NCBI GenBank assembly: GCA_024225635.1
Contig: JAAEMK010000579.1
Span: 1-36,444 of the forward strand
Direction of reading: 5' to 3'
Source: Desulfobacteraceae bacterium
Lineage (GTDB): Bacteria > Desulfobacterota > Desulfobacteria > Desulfobacterales > Desulfobacteraceae
DNA length: 36,444 nucleotides
In this document: one piece after another, positions 15,075 to 22,712 of the stretch
How positions within the stretch are numbered: position 1 is the first letter of the stretch
Layout of the letters: each line of letters starts with the position of its first letter
Made by a program: the position numbers and the translations under genes
The notes under the pieces: generated by a model
What the model was told of the DNA's origin: nothing
Databases searched by the model: none
What the model saw: only the letters and a program-made list of their open reading frames with translations

Positions 15075-15390
15075 TGTACAGATAATTAAACAAAACGGTA
15101 TCCCCGCCTTTGCTGTAATCCCTTATGATGAATACCTGAAACTTGTTCCTCCAAAGGATGAGGATACCATTCCACACGAAGTTGTCGAACTGGTGATCAA
15201 AAAAGGATTCAACCTTTTGAAAGCTTGGCGCTCATATCTCGGAATGACCCAGAAGCAGGTAGCAAAAAAAGCCGGAATTACCCAGGCAGCCCTGTCCCAG
15301 ATGGAAAAAACAGACAACGAGCTCAGAACAGCCACGCTTGAAAAACTGGCTACAGCCATGGACATCACCGTAGAACAGTTGAGGGATTAA
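15058..15390 (+). CDS. HTH antitoxin of a RelE-type TA pair
   Basis: This 110-residue protein has a short N-terminal Phd-like segment (VQIIKQNGIPAFAVIPYDEY) and a C-terminal Cro/C1-type helix-turn-helix (YLGMTQKQVAKKAGITQAAL, then SQMEK). This layout is typical of antitoxins paired with RelE-like toxins encoded just upstream. The gene starts inside the toxin remnant. With the toxin gutted, the antitoxin may persist only as a repressor acting at the AACTTATAATATAAGTT palindrome, or as an anti-addiction factor against related toxins. The protein looks intact. Confidence 0.82.
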   Translation: MKAHTDVQIIKQNGIPAFAVIPYDEYLKLVPPKDEDTIPHEVVELVIKKGFNLLKAWRSYLGMTQKQVAKKAGITQAALSQMEKTDNELRTATLEKLATAMDITVEQLRD

Positions 15391-15574
15391 TTACGCACCC
15401 CCGGACATTGCCCGATCCTTTCTGCCATACGGGTTTCACCCCCATTAGATAGAGAATTTCCGCGATGTCGTCTCCCTTGGAACGCATGGTGGGGCTGGCC
15501 CAGAAAACCAGGCACAGCTTTAAATTCTCCTGGGCCACGATGACTGAAAACGGGAAAACGTTACCGGATGTCAT
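15365..15574 (-). pseudogene. CobN (cobaltochelatase) fragment
   Basis: The 69-codon frame carries VFWASPTMRSKGDDIAEILY and LMGVKPVW, which match the CobN/magnesium-chelatase H-subunit pattern (VLWATETMRTxGxDIAEILYLLGVRPVW). CobN is normally over 1,200 residues, so this is a small piece of it. The first residues (SGNVFPF) also resemble the segment that normally lies ~40 residues earlier, so an internal deletion is likely. Curiously an AAAGGAG box lies 6 nt before the ATG. The 3' end overlaps the antitoxin gene. It lies next to a cobalamin riboswitch, consistent with a former B12/cobalt locus. Confidence 0.65.
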
Positions 15575-15621
15575 ATGATCTCCTTTCAGGTGCTGTTGTC
15601 CAGTCCCGAAAACAAAAAATT

Positions 15622-15660
15622 CCCCGGACTGAACCTGCCGATCCGAGGATTTCCCTTTTT
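15622..15660. terminator. Bidirectional terminator-like hairpin
   Basis: CCCCGGA (15622-15628) and TCCGAGG (15642-15648) form a seven-pair stem, one pair being G-T or A-C depending on the strand. CCCTTTTTT follows on the plus strand, and AATTTTTTG follows on the minus strand. It separates the CobN fragment from the riboswitch. Confidence 0.5.
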
Positions 15661-15709
15661 TATCTGTTGACTCTGAAGCAAAACAATGTTTAACAATATG
15701 GCTTTACAA

Positions 15710-15975
15710 AATCATCCAGGTGCTTTTAAAGCACGGAAGCCTCCGGTCATGTAAATGCCGGACGCTTTAACAGGGAACCCCGTGGAAGTCGGGGACGGGC
15801 CCGCCGCTGTAATCCTTTCCTTTGTTTCGAAAGAAACGCAAGGAAACCCTTTCAGCCATTGTGCGCCACTGCCCTGTCATTCTGAATCCGGTATTTATGA
15901 TCCGGGAACAGGAAGACAACCGGGGTGGGAAGGCCGCTGAACAGGGGAGGAGAGTCAGAACACCTGCCTGGATGA
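15710..15975 (+). promoter_or_regulatory. Cobalamin riboswitch
   Basis: The conserved core is clear: GGAAGCCTCCGG, then GCCGGACGCTTTAACAGGGA, CCGTGGAAGTCGGGG and CCCGCCGCTGTAA, followed by the 3' B12 box AGAGTCAGAACACCTGCCT (from 15951). The closing P1 stem is CAGGTG (15717-15722) with CACCTG (15961-15966). It lies on the plus strand upstream of the BtuB-like receptor gene and should lower its expression when adenosylcobalamin or a related corrinoid is plentiful. About 255 bp of leader separate it from the start codon. Confidence 0.92.
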
Positions 15976-16229
15976 CAAAGAATCTGGTTCTCGAGGATAG
16001 AGACAGGTTCCATGATCCTGCTGGATAAAAACGGGAAATCCCGGATCGTTGGCTTAAGTGCGATCCAGGATTATTTTGTTTACACGCCGCACCCCACAAA
16101 AAACATCCTGGTTCATTCATCACAAATGGTTGACCGGACATATTTTCTTAGAAGAATCACGGAAAAAAGGAGCCGTGATGCTTCCGGGACGTGTCCGGTA
16201 GCAAAAAAAGTATTTTTAAGGGAAAAAAG
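15976..16229 (+). promoter_or_regulatory. Leader between riboswitch and receptor (putative expression platform)
   Basis: No supported gene. GGATCG (16043-16048) can pair with CGATCC (16061-16066), followed by a T-rich stretch (attattttgttt). CCAGGAT (16065-16071) can instead pair with ATCCTGG (16106-16112). The two pairings exclude each other, which is what a terminator/antiterminator switch would look like. A further CCGGGAC/GTCCGG hairpin sits just before the ribosome-binding site. Confidence 0.4.
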
Positions 16230-18299
16230 ATGAAGAACAGATTGATGGCCGTATCGATTATTGCCGTGCTGCTCAGCTGCTGCAGCCTGCCGGCCCTTGC
16301 CGGGGAACAGGAAAGAAAAAACGTTCAACAGCTGGACGCCATGGTGGTCACCGCCACCCAGACGGAAAACACCGTCCTTAAGACCGCGTCCAATATCGCT
16401 GTTATCACAGCAGACGATCTAAAAAAAGCAAACACCAAAAACGTCGCCGATGTAATTAGAAAGCTCCCCGGGGTATTTTATACCAATGCGTCCGGCCTGG
16501 AGCCCAAAATCTCTTTCAGAGGCACCCACATCGGCATGAGCCCCGGCGCCGAGGTGATCCTAAACGGCATTCCCATGGGCCTGGGCAAATTCGGATACAT
16601 TGATTTTGAAGCCATCCCCATTGAAAACATTGAAAGAATCGAGGTGATCAAAGGCCCCATGTCCTCCCTGTACGGCGGCAATTCCGCCAGGGGCGTCATC
16701 AATATCATCACCAAACGCGGCCAGGACGACTTTGGCGGTTCCCTGAGCGCCATCGGGGGGTCCAACAACGACCGGCGCTACTCGGCCCTCATCCACGGCG
16801 CCAAGGACAAATGGGACTATAATCTCAACGTCAAGAAAAGGGACGAGGACGGCTACCGGGACGAAACCTACCTTGATAATTTCTATGTCAACGGTGAGCT
16901 GGGATACTGGCTTTCCGAAGACACACGGATCGGCGCCTATGTCAATGTGGCTGACAAGGATAGATCCCTTGCCAAGAAACTGACCAAGGCCCAGAAGGAG
17001 GAAGATCCCACCCAGGCAACCGATTACAGCCTGACCGAAAACGATGACCTGATCACCGGCCTGAACCTAACCGTGAAGAAATCCGCCTTTGATCTGACCA
17101 CCTCCCTATACTACAAGAACAGGGACAAAACCTTTGAGAACTATCTCATGGGAACCTCCACCCCCTATCTGGAGGAGCTGACCGAAGACGTGTTCGGCGT
17201 CCGGTCGGTGCTCACGTTCAAGCAGGACCTGTTCAGCCGGGCCAACAAATTCTCCATCGGGTTTGACTATGACAAGGATGACATTGACCTGAAAACCACC
17301 AAAGCCGAGTCAAAAACCGTTGGCGCGCCCTACACAAAGCCCGATCCCAAAAAGACCGGGGATTTCTCCAGCGACATCATCGGTGTTTTCATCCAGGACG
17401 AATTCTCCATCCTGGACAACCTGACCGTGACCGCTGGCCTCAGGTACGACTATTTCAAATTTGACAACAATGCCGACTATGATTTCAGCCAGGACGGAAA
17501 GTACGATTACGACGGCGAGCCGGATTACGACGAACTCAACCCCAAGCTGAGCATCAGCTACCAGCCCACAAAGAGCCTGAGCGTCTACGGAAGCTACACC
17601 AAATCCTACCGGGCCCCTTCCATCTACGACTATTACGCCAGCGGTTCCTACTCCTCCAAGAATGCCTATGTACTTAAGCCCGAGACCTTTACCCAGTACG
17701 AGATGGGCCTCAGGCACCAGGTCGCCAAATGGCTGGCGGTGGATGCCGCCGTCTACCACCTGACCATGGATGACATGATGGATTCGGCCTACAGTGATGC
17801 AGGAAAGTACATGGGCAAACAGAACATCGGCAAAGCCGTCATCAAGGGATTTGAGCTGACCCTGTCAGGAAAGCCCTGTGAGCGGTTCAACTATGTCATC
17901 TCCTATTCATACACCGATTCGGAATATGCAGAGGACATCTTTGCCAAGAACGGTGAGAACATCAACGGCAACGAGATCAACAAGGTGCCCTCCAACAAGC
18001 TGAACATCGATCTTGAAACCCTCCTGCTGAAACTTGCCGCCCATGAGCTCATCTGGAATGTCAGCCTCCTGGCCCAGGACGAGTTTGCCATGGACAACCT
18101 GAACTCCTCCTACTACGAGGGGTATGCCCTGGTGAACACCAAGCTGACCCTGACGCATGAATCCTACGAGTTCTTTGTCGCCGTGGACAATATCCTGGAC
18201 AAGGAGTATGACGGATATGCCTACACAAGCTCCGGCAAGGATTACTACTATCCCGCCGACGGAACCACATTTGCCGTTGGTGTTGAATACAAGTTCTAA
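16230..18299 (+). CDS. TonB-dependent receptor, BtuB-like (corrinoid/cobalt uptake)
   Basis: This 689-residue outer-membrane receptor has a signal peptide (RLMAVSIIAVLLSCCSLPALAG is the hydrophobic core), a TonB-box-like AMVVTATQ, and a plug domain with IAVITADDLKKA, VADVIRKLPGV, IERIEVIKGPMSSLYGGNSA and GVINIITKRG. It then carries a 22-strand-type barrel ending in a terminal Phe (GVEYKF). I chose the ATG at 16230 over the upstream GTG because AAGGGA lies just before it. Position after a cobalamin riboswitch indicates uptake of B12 or related corrinoids. No btuCDF genes are in the window. A strong terminator follows, so the gene is its own unit. Confidence 0.88.
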   Translation: MKNRLMAVSIIAVLLSCCSLPALAGEQERKNVQQLDAMVVTATQTENTVLKTASNIAVITADDLKKANTKNVADVIRKLPGVFYTNASGLEPKISFRGTHIGMSPGAEVILNGIPMGLGKFGYIDFEAIPIENIERIEVIKGPMSSLYGGNSARGVINIITKRGQDDFGGSLSAIGGSNNDRRYSALIHGAKDKWDYNLNVKKRDEDGYRDETYLDNFYVNGELGYWLSEDTRIGAYVNVADKDRSLAKKLTKAQKEEDPTQATDYSLTENDDLITGLNLTVKKSAFDLTTSLYYKNRDKTFENYLMGTSTPYLEELTEDVFGVRSVLTFKQDLFSRANKFSIGFDYDKDDIDLKTTKAESKTVGAPYTKPDPKKTGDFSSDIIGVFIQDEFSILDNLTVTAGLRYDYFKFDNNADYDFSQDGKYDYDGEPDYDELNPKLSISYQPTKSLSVYGSYTKSYRAPSIYDYYASGSYSSKNAYVLKPETFTQYEMGLRHQVAKWLAVDAAVYHLTMDDMMDSAYSDAGKYMGKQNIGKAVIKGFELTLSGKPCERFNYVISYSYTDSEYAEDIFAKNGENINGNEINKVPSNKLNIDLETLLLKLAAHELIWNVSLLAQDEFAMDNLNSSYYEGYALVNTKLTLTHESYEFFVAVDNILDKEYDGYAYTSSGKDYYYPADGTTFAVGVEYKF

Positions 18300-18345
18300 G
18301 GTTCAAAACCCGCTTTTAAGCAATAGTTTTTAAAGAAAAGGATAT

Positions 18346-18378
18346 CCCCGGACCGGTTCCGCCGGTCCGGGGATTTTT
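18346..18378 (+). terminator. Intrinsic terminator between the two receptors
   Basis: CCCCGGACCGG (18346-18356), a five-base loop and CCGGTCCGGGG (18362-18372) form a perfect 11-pair stem, followed by ATTTTT. It ends the BtuB-like transcript only 12 bp before the start codon of the next receptor gene, so that gene must rely on read-through or its own leader signals. Confidence 0.92.
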
Positions 18379-18389
18379 CAAGGTGACCC

Positions 18390-20138
18390 GTGCGGCATAA
18401 ACATATGGTTTCAGCGGTCCTGCTGGTAATTTTCTCATTCCTGCAAATGACGCCTTCCCCGGCAGGGGCGGAAGAAAAAAACAGCGGCAGCGGCAGTGGC
18501 AGAATCGTCATAACCGCCGGGGAAATAAAGGCCATGAACGCCAACACCACCGGGGATGTGCTCAACCGGGTGCCGGGGGTCAAGGCCGGGGATACATCCG
18601 TTTCCATCCATGGGTCATCCAAGGTGAAGGTGTTTGTCAACGGCAAACCCATCAACGACCCCACCTCCAACCACGGGGGCGTCCGGTGGGACATGGTCAC
18701 CCTGGAAGAGATAGAAAAGATCGAGATCCTCCGGGGCAAGGGCGGGGTGGAGCACGGCAGTGACGCCTCGGGCGGCGTCATCCTCATCACCACCCGGAAG
18801 ATCGAACGGATCAAAGGCCAAATCAAGACCCAGGCCGGTAAGAACGATGCCTTCAACACCAAAATAAACGCCTCCGTGGCCCGTGGCAGGCTGGGGATGG
18901 CCGTTTCAGGGGAATACAACACCTTTGGCGGGTATAAGCCCAACAACGACAAGAAAACCGGCAGAATGGGCGCCCGGCTGGAGTACTCCCCGGAAGAAAA
19001 CAGGGATTTTATCTTGTCCGCCGATTATACCCACGATGAAAGGGGCTTGACCGGGCTGCCGGAGTTTCCCACACCCCATTCCCGCAAGGAAACCGAGATC
19101 AGCCTGTTTTCATTCCTTGCGACCATTGATAAATTCAAGGGCAAAACCTACCTGAACCAGGGAAAGAAACACAACACCGACAAAAGCAGACACCTTGACA
19201 AGACCATCAAGGTTAAAAAATTCGGGCAGGATTTCAGCTGGTCCCATGCCCTTGATTCCCTCAACGGGCTGAACATGGGTGCGGGCTATGAATGGGGGGA
19301 GGCAACGGGCACATCCTTTTCCACCAGGGAAGAATCCTCATGGTCCGCTTTTTCCTCCTGGGAAAAGGGATTCAAATCCGTCCCGGTCACCCTTACTCTT
19401 GGCGTCAGGGGCGTTTACCATTCCGAGTTTGACAGGGCCGTGAACCCTGAAATCAAACTGGAATACAAGAAAAAAGACTGGCAGGTCTCCGCCTCCTGGA
19501 GCCGGGCCAACAACACCCCCTCATTTTACCAGCGGTACAATGAAACCGCCACCACCATCGCCAACCCGGACCTTGGGATGGAAACAGCCGACAACTTTGA
19601 ACTGGGGCTTTCCATCTCCCTGACACCGGCCCTGTCCACCCATCTTTCCCTGTTTTACAACCGCCTCGAGGACCGGATCACCTATGTCCGTGACAACAAC
19701 GGCATCGGCCAATACATGAACATCGGCCAGGTGACCTACAAGGGAGGGGATGCGGGCATGAACTGGGCCGTTACGGACACGGTGAACATCACAAGCGCCT
19801 ACACCTGCCTTCTTGCCGAAAATGAGAAAACCGGCCTGAGGCTGACGGCGAAACCCGAGCACAAGTTCAACTGCTACATCAATTTCAAGCCCATGGACAA
19901 GCTCTCCCTGGACCTGAACCTGTTCTACACCGCCAAGGTCTATACCAACACCAAAAACACGAAAACCGTGCCCGAGTACCTGCGCGCCGATGTCCGGGCC
20001 GAATTCTTTTTTGACAGCTTTGACAGGTTCAGCATCTTCTCAAAAATCGAAAACATCGCCGATAAGAAATACTACTACAGCGACGGCATGCTTGCCCCCG
20101 GCCTGAACTGGCTTGCGGGCATCCATTACCATTTTTAG
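18390..20138 (+). CDS. Small TonB-dependent receptor
   Basis: This 582-residue receptor has a signal peptide (VSAVLLVIFSFLQM...SPAGAE), a TonB-box-like RIVITAGE, a plug domain (VLNRVPGVKAGDTSVSIHGS, IEKIEILRGKGGVEHGSDAS, GGVILITTRK) and a compact barrel ending in Phe (GIHYHF). It is shorter than most receptors (about 650-750) but the plug and end are complete. The start is a GTG at 18390 with AAGGTG just upstream; an in-frame ATG at 18405 is the alternative. The substrate is unknown; vicinity of the riboswitch suggests a corrinoid or metal. A broken second copy of this gene is found at 22.56-22.66 kb. Confidence 0.85.
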   Translation: MRHKHMVSAVLLVIFSFLQMTPSPAGAEEKNSGSGSGRIVITAGEIKAMNANTTGDVLNRVPGVKAGDTSVSIHGSSKVKVFVNGKPINDPTSNHGGVRWDMVTLEEIEKIEILRGKGGVEHGSDASGGVILITTRKIERIKGQIKTQAGKNDAFNTKINASVARGRLGMAVSGEYNTFGGYKPNNDKKTGRMGARLEYSPEENRDFILSADYTHDERGLTGLPEFPTPHSRKETEISLFSFLATIDKFKGKTYLNQGKKHNTDKSRHLDKTIKVKKFGQDFSWSHALDSLNGLNMGAGYEWGEATGTSFSTREESSWSAFSSWEKGFKSVPVTLTLGVRGVYHSEFDRAVNPEIKLEYKKKDWQVSASWSRANNTPSFYQRYNETATTIANPDLGMETADNFELGLSISLTPALSTHLSLFYNRLEDRITYVRDNNGIGQYMNIGQVTYKGGDAGMNWAVTDTVNITSAYTCLLAENEKTGLRLTAKPEHKFNCYINFKPMDKLSLDLNLFYTAKVYTNTKNTKTVPEYLRADVRAEFFFDSFDRFSIFSKIENIADKKYYYSDGMLAPGLNWLAGIHYHF

Positions 20139-20169
20139 AGAAGGCCTGTTTATCTTACATCACCAGCGG

Positions 20170-21192
20170 TTATTCGCTCAGTTTTTTAATCCCCATTGTA
20201 TCAATCAGTTTGTTGATATTTGTCGTTTTAAGATTCATACCGCCCTCTGAAACCGGAAGAAGCACGATTTTTTTGTCTTTCAGGGCTTCGGCAATTTTTA
20301 ATTTTACAAGGGCTTCCCCCCCTGCGCTTTCCATGGCTTTGTTCATTTCCATGATACCCTTGGCTTCCGCGATACCTTCAGCCATTATGGCTTCCGCTAT
20401 AAGTTTCTGCCTTTCAAAATAAACATCAGCTTCAATTTTTGCTTTCCGGTACTCACCATCCACGTCGGCAATCATGCCGTTTACTTCGCCCCGGGCTTCT
20501 TCAAGTTTTCTTTTGTATTCCTCCTCGGACGCATGCTGGGCGGATTTATTTTTTTCCACCAACTGGTCGGCGACTTTTTTATCTTCAATCGCCTTTTGAT
20601 ACTTGGCGTTGAACCTGTAATCCTTTGTAAGAACCCGTTCCACCGTAATGCCGAGGGGAGTCAACATGGACTGGAGAACATCCTTGGCTTTATGAGCCTG
20701 TTCATCCCGTTTTGCGGCAACGTAAAACTCTTCTGTCGTGAGTTCCCCAAAGATATCCCGGGGTTTGCTTCTGGCAATTGTCCTAACGATCTTATCCCTG
20801 AGGATTGAGTCCGTATTTGCGACATTTTGCAGGATATAGGATGCTTTGGAAGGATCAATCTTATAGGCGATGATAACATCCAGGCTGATATCATTACCGT
20901 CTATTGTTTTAAATAAAAGATCATCACGGGTCTTCCTGTCACCGCTTTTCGTGCTGTAGGTCATTTCAAGATTTTGCAGTTTAGTATCAAAAGTATGCCA
21001 GTCATTGATGAAAGGAAAGAAAAAATAGGTTGATCCCGGAGCATAGTATTTTTCCTCAACTCCTGCTTTTCCCAGGAGAGAAAATTTGATAGTTCTGACT
21101 CCCACTTCCGTACTGCCGGTTGAATGGGGAACACAACCTGAAAGGGCGGCCACGTATACGAGACTGATGACAATAAATAAGGCTTTTTTCAT
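20170..21192 (-). CDS. SPFH/band-7 lipoprotein
   Basis: This 340-residue protein has a lipoprotein signal with lipobox LSGC (Cys20), then a band-7/SPFH domain (DLLFKTIDGNDISLDVIIAY, DKIVRTIARSKPRDIFGELT) and a long C-terminal helical, Ala/Glu-rich region (EAIMAEGIAEAKGIMEMN). SPFH proteins form large ring or cage assemblies at membranes (HflK/C, stomatin, prohibitin). The lipid anchor instead of a transmembrane helix is unusual and would place it on the outer face of the inner membrane or on the outer membrane. It overlaps the upstream SPFH gene by ATGA, so the two are probably a heteromeric pair. Confidence 0.85.
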   Translation of the reverse strand: MKKALFIVISLVYVAALSGCVPHSTGSTEVGVRTIKFSLLGKAGVEEKYYAPGSTYFFFPFINDWHTFDTKLQNLEMTYSTKSGDRKTRDDLLFKTIDGNDISLDVIIAYKIDPSKASYILQNVANTDSILRDKIVRTIARSKPRDIFGELTTEEFYVAAKRDEQAHKAKDVLQSMLTPLGITVERVLTKDYRFNAKYQKAIEDKKVADQLVEKNKSAQHASEEEYKRKLEEARGEVNGMIADVDGEYRKAKIEADVYFERQKLIAEAIMAEGIAEAKGIMEMNKAMESAGGEALVKLKIAEALKDKKIVLLPVSEGGMNLKTTNINKLIDTMGIKKLSE

Positions 21193-22298
21193 CGGTTACC
21201 TCCTTCTCTAACATCAAAAAGTTCAAGGGATTTATTCAGATCAAGAGGATTAACACCGTTAGGTCCGTCACTTGGCAGGACAATCACATCGAGGCCGGTA
21301 AGCACTTCAGCCATTTTCAGTCCTACCATGCGTTCAGCGCCCTTTCCTTTTAATGCCTCATTCTTAAGTCGCACTTTTTCCGCATCGGCAAGTTTCACAA
21401 GAAGATCGGCCTGTGCGATTTTCGTCCTATAGTAAAGATCTTTTTCAGCCATTTTTCTTGTGACATACGCTTTTCCGGTTTCAAGTTCAACCGAGACGGT
21501 TACTTTGCCTTCCTGGACAATCCTGGTAAGCTTGGCATTTTCAATGGCAGCCCTTGCCTCTGCCTGATTCTTAAAAACAAGCTGATCCTTGAGCTTTTTC
21601 TCTTCAATATTTTTTTGAATTTCTTCGCTGTATCTAAAATACCGAACAAGGACATGCTCGACCTTTATGCCCTTGGACTCAAGCTCAAGGTTCAGTTTTT
21701 TCTTTGTCATTTCGCTTTTTTCAACTCTTTTAGGACTGTTGAAAAAATCCTCTGTGGTAAGCTGGCCTAAAGAATCTTTTAAAGTCGGCTCGGCTTTGGG
21801 GATAATGCCGTTATCCTCGAAAAGGTCCCCGGGTCCGATAATTGTAAATACCTTATAGGGATCGATTATCCTGTAAATGATAGACACATCCACATCCACA
21901 AAAAAACCGTCTGAAGTCTGTATGTGCGCCGCCGATTTTATTTTTGCGTACTGGGATGCTGTTTCCGGATAATTGGTTAATTCAAGCACCTGCAGCTCCC
22001 GGGGCAGTTTATGCATTTGCTGCATGCCAAAAGGCAGAACAAGGTGCAATCCGGTGCCATGTATTTTTTTTTGCACCCCCCGGTTAAACCCTATCTGAAC
22101 AACTTTAATCCCAAATTCATTGGGTTCTACATATTCAAGCAAAGAACTGTATGCCACCGCAACAACAGCGACTAAAACCACAAAGAGTTTGATTTTCCAG
22201 GAAAATTTGATTTCTTTATCAAATTTAGGCCTTTTAAAACCTTGTGGAATGATGGACTTAATTTTTAAGCCTTCTTCCGGATTTTCGTTGCCTTCCAT
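21189..22298 (-). CDS. SPFH/band-7 membrane protein
   Basis: This 369-residue protein has a cytoplasmic N-terminal tail (~35 residues), one transmembrane helix (about 36-54), then an SPFH domain (EPNEFGIKVVQIGFNRGVQK, TSDGFFVDVDVSIIYRIIDP, QLTTEDFFNSPKRVE) and a coiled-coil tail (KKLKDQLVFKNQAEARAAIE). It resembles HflK in topology. It overlaps the following lipoprotein SPFH gene by four bases, so both are translated together. AAAGGAG lies 6 nt upstream of the start. No protease (FtsH) gene is nearby. The transmembrane-anchored plus lipid-anchored pairing suggests a cage spanning or lining the periplasmic face. Confidence 0.85.
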   Translation of the reverse strand: MEGNENPEEGLKIKSIIPQGFKRPKFDKEIKFSWKIKLFVVLVAVVAVAYSSLLEYVEPNEFGIKVVQIGFNRGVQKKIHGTGLHLVLPFGMQQMHKLPRELQVLELTNYPETASQYAKIKSAAHIQTSDGFFVDVDVSIIYRIIDPYKVFTIIGPGDLFEDNGIIPKAEPTLKDSLGQLTTEDFFNSPKRVEKSEMTKKKLNLELESKGIKVEHVLVRYFRYSEEIQKNIEEKKLKDQLVFKNQAEARAAIENAKLTRIVQEGKVTVSVELETGKAYVTRKMAEKDLYYRTKIAQADLLVKLADAEKVRLKNEALKGKGAERMVGLKMAEVLTGLDVIVLPSDGPNGVNPLDLNKSLELFDVREGGNR

Positions 22299-22558
22299 AA
22301 ACAGCTCCTTTTAATTTGGGTTTATTCTATATTCAGGTCATTTTACTTCCTTTTTCTGGTTCATTGACAATCTTGTCCCTCAAAATGATTTGCATGTATT
22401 TCAGAGTCCGGTACCCTTTGGATAGCGACGTGTTTGACGAACCTCAGTCCGGACATTTTAGAGAGCATTGTTTCATCATGGCGATCTTTAAACAATAAAA
22501 TGCCCGTCCTGAAAAGGGCGAATTCAATTATATGAGCCCAGTCCCCCGGAATTGTCAA

Positions 22559-22657
22559 GGAAAGAAAGCACAACACCGGCAAAAGCAAACACCTTGACAT
22601 TGCCAACCCGGACCTTGGGATGGAAACGGCTTGTGTGCATCCATTATCATTTTAAAA
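22559..22657 (+). pseudogene. Mosaic remnant of a TonB receptor gene
   Basis: Three consecutive pieces match, in order, separate parts of the receptor gene at 18390-20138. 22559-22599 matches 19161-19200 (about 38 of 40, one extra base), 22602-22630 matches 19560-19588 (28 of 29), and 22629-22657 matches the 3' end near 20111-20138 including the codons for IHYHF. The intervening hundreds of bases are gone, as in a gene reduced by several deletions. The parent may be a paralogue rather than the intact gene, since small substitutions exist in each piece. Confidence 0.8.
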
Positions 22658-22691
22658 AATAAAACGGCGACCCGGATCACCCGGGTCGCCG
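22652..22691 (-). terminator. Intrinsic terminator of the metallophore receptor gene
   Basis: CGGCGACCCGG (22665-22675) and CCGGGTCGCCG (22681-22691) form a perfect 11-pair stem with a five-base loop. On the minus strand a T-rich run (TTTTATTTTTT) follows. It lies 22 bp past the stop codon of the receptor gene at 22713. Confidence 0.9.
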
Positions 22692-22712
22692 AAATACAGA
22701 TTGTTTTCCATC

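Larger units (their letters stand above)
22299..22712. other. Gene-poor gap with remnant and terminator
   Basis: The 22299-22550 part must contain the promoter of the SPFH pair; no gene was seen there. The rest holds a receptor-gene remnant (22559-22657) and the terminator of the metallophore receptor gene (22665-22691). Confidence 0.5.

Noticed and set aside
16012-16233. 73-codon plus-strand frame in the riboswitch leader
   Set aside because: It covers the putative expression platform, has no good ribosome-binding site, and its translation looks random.
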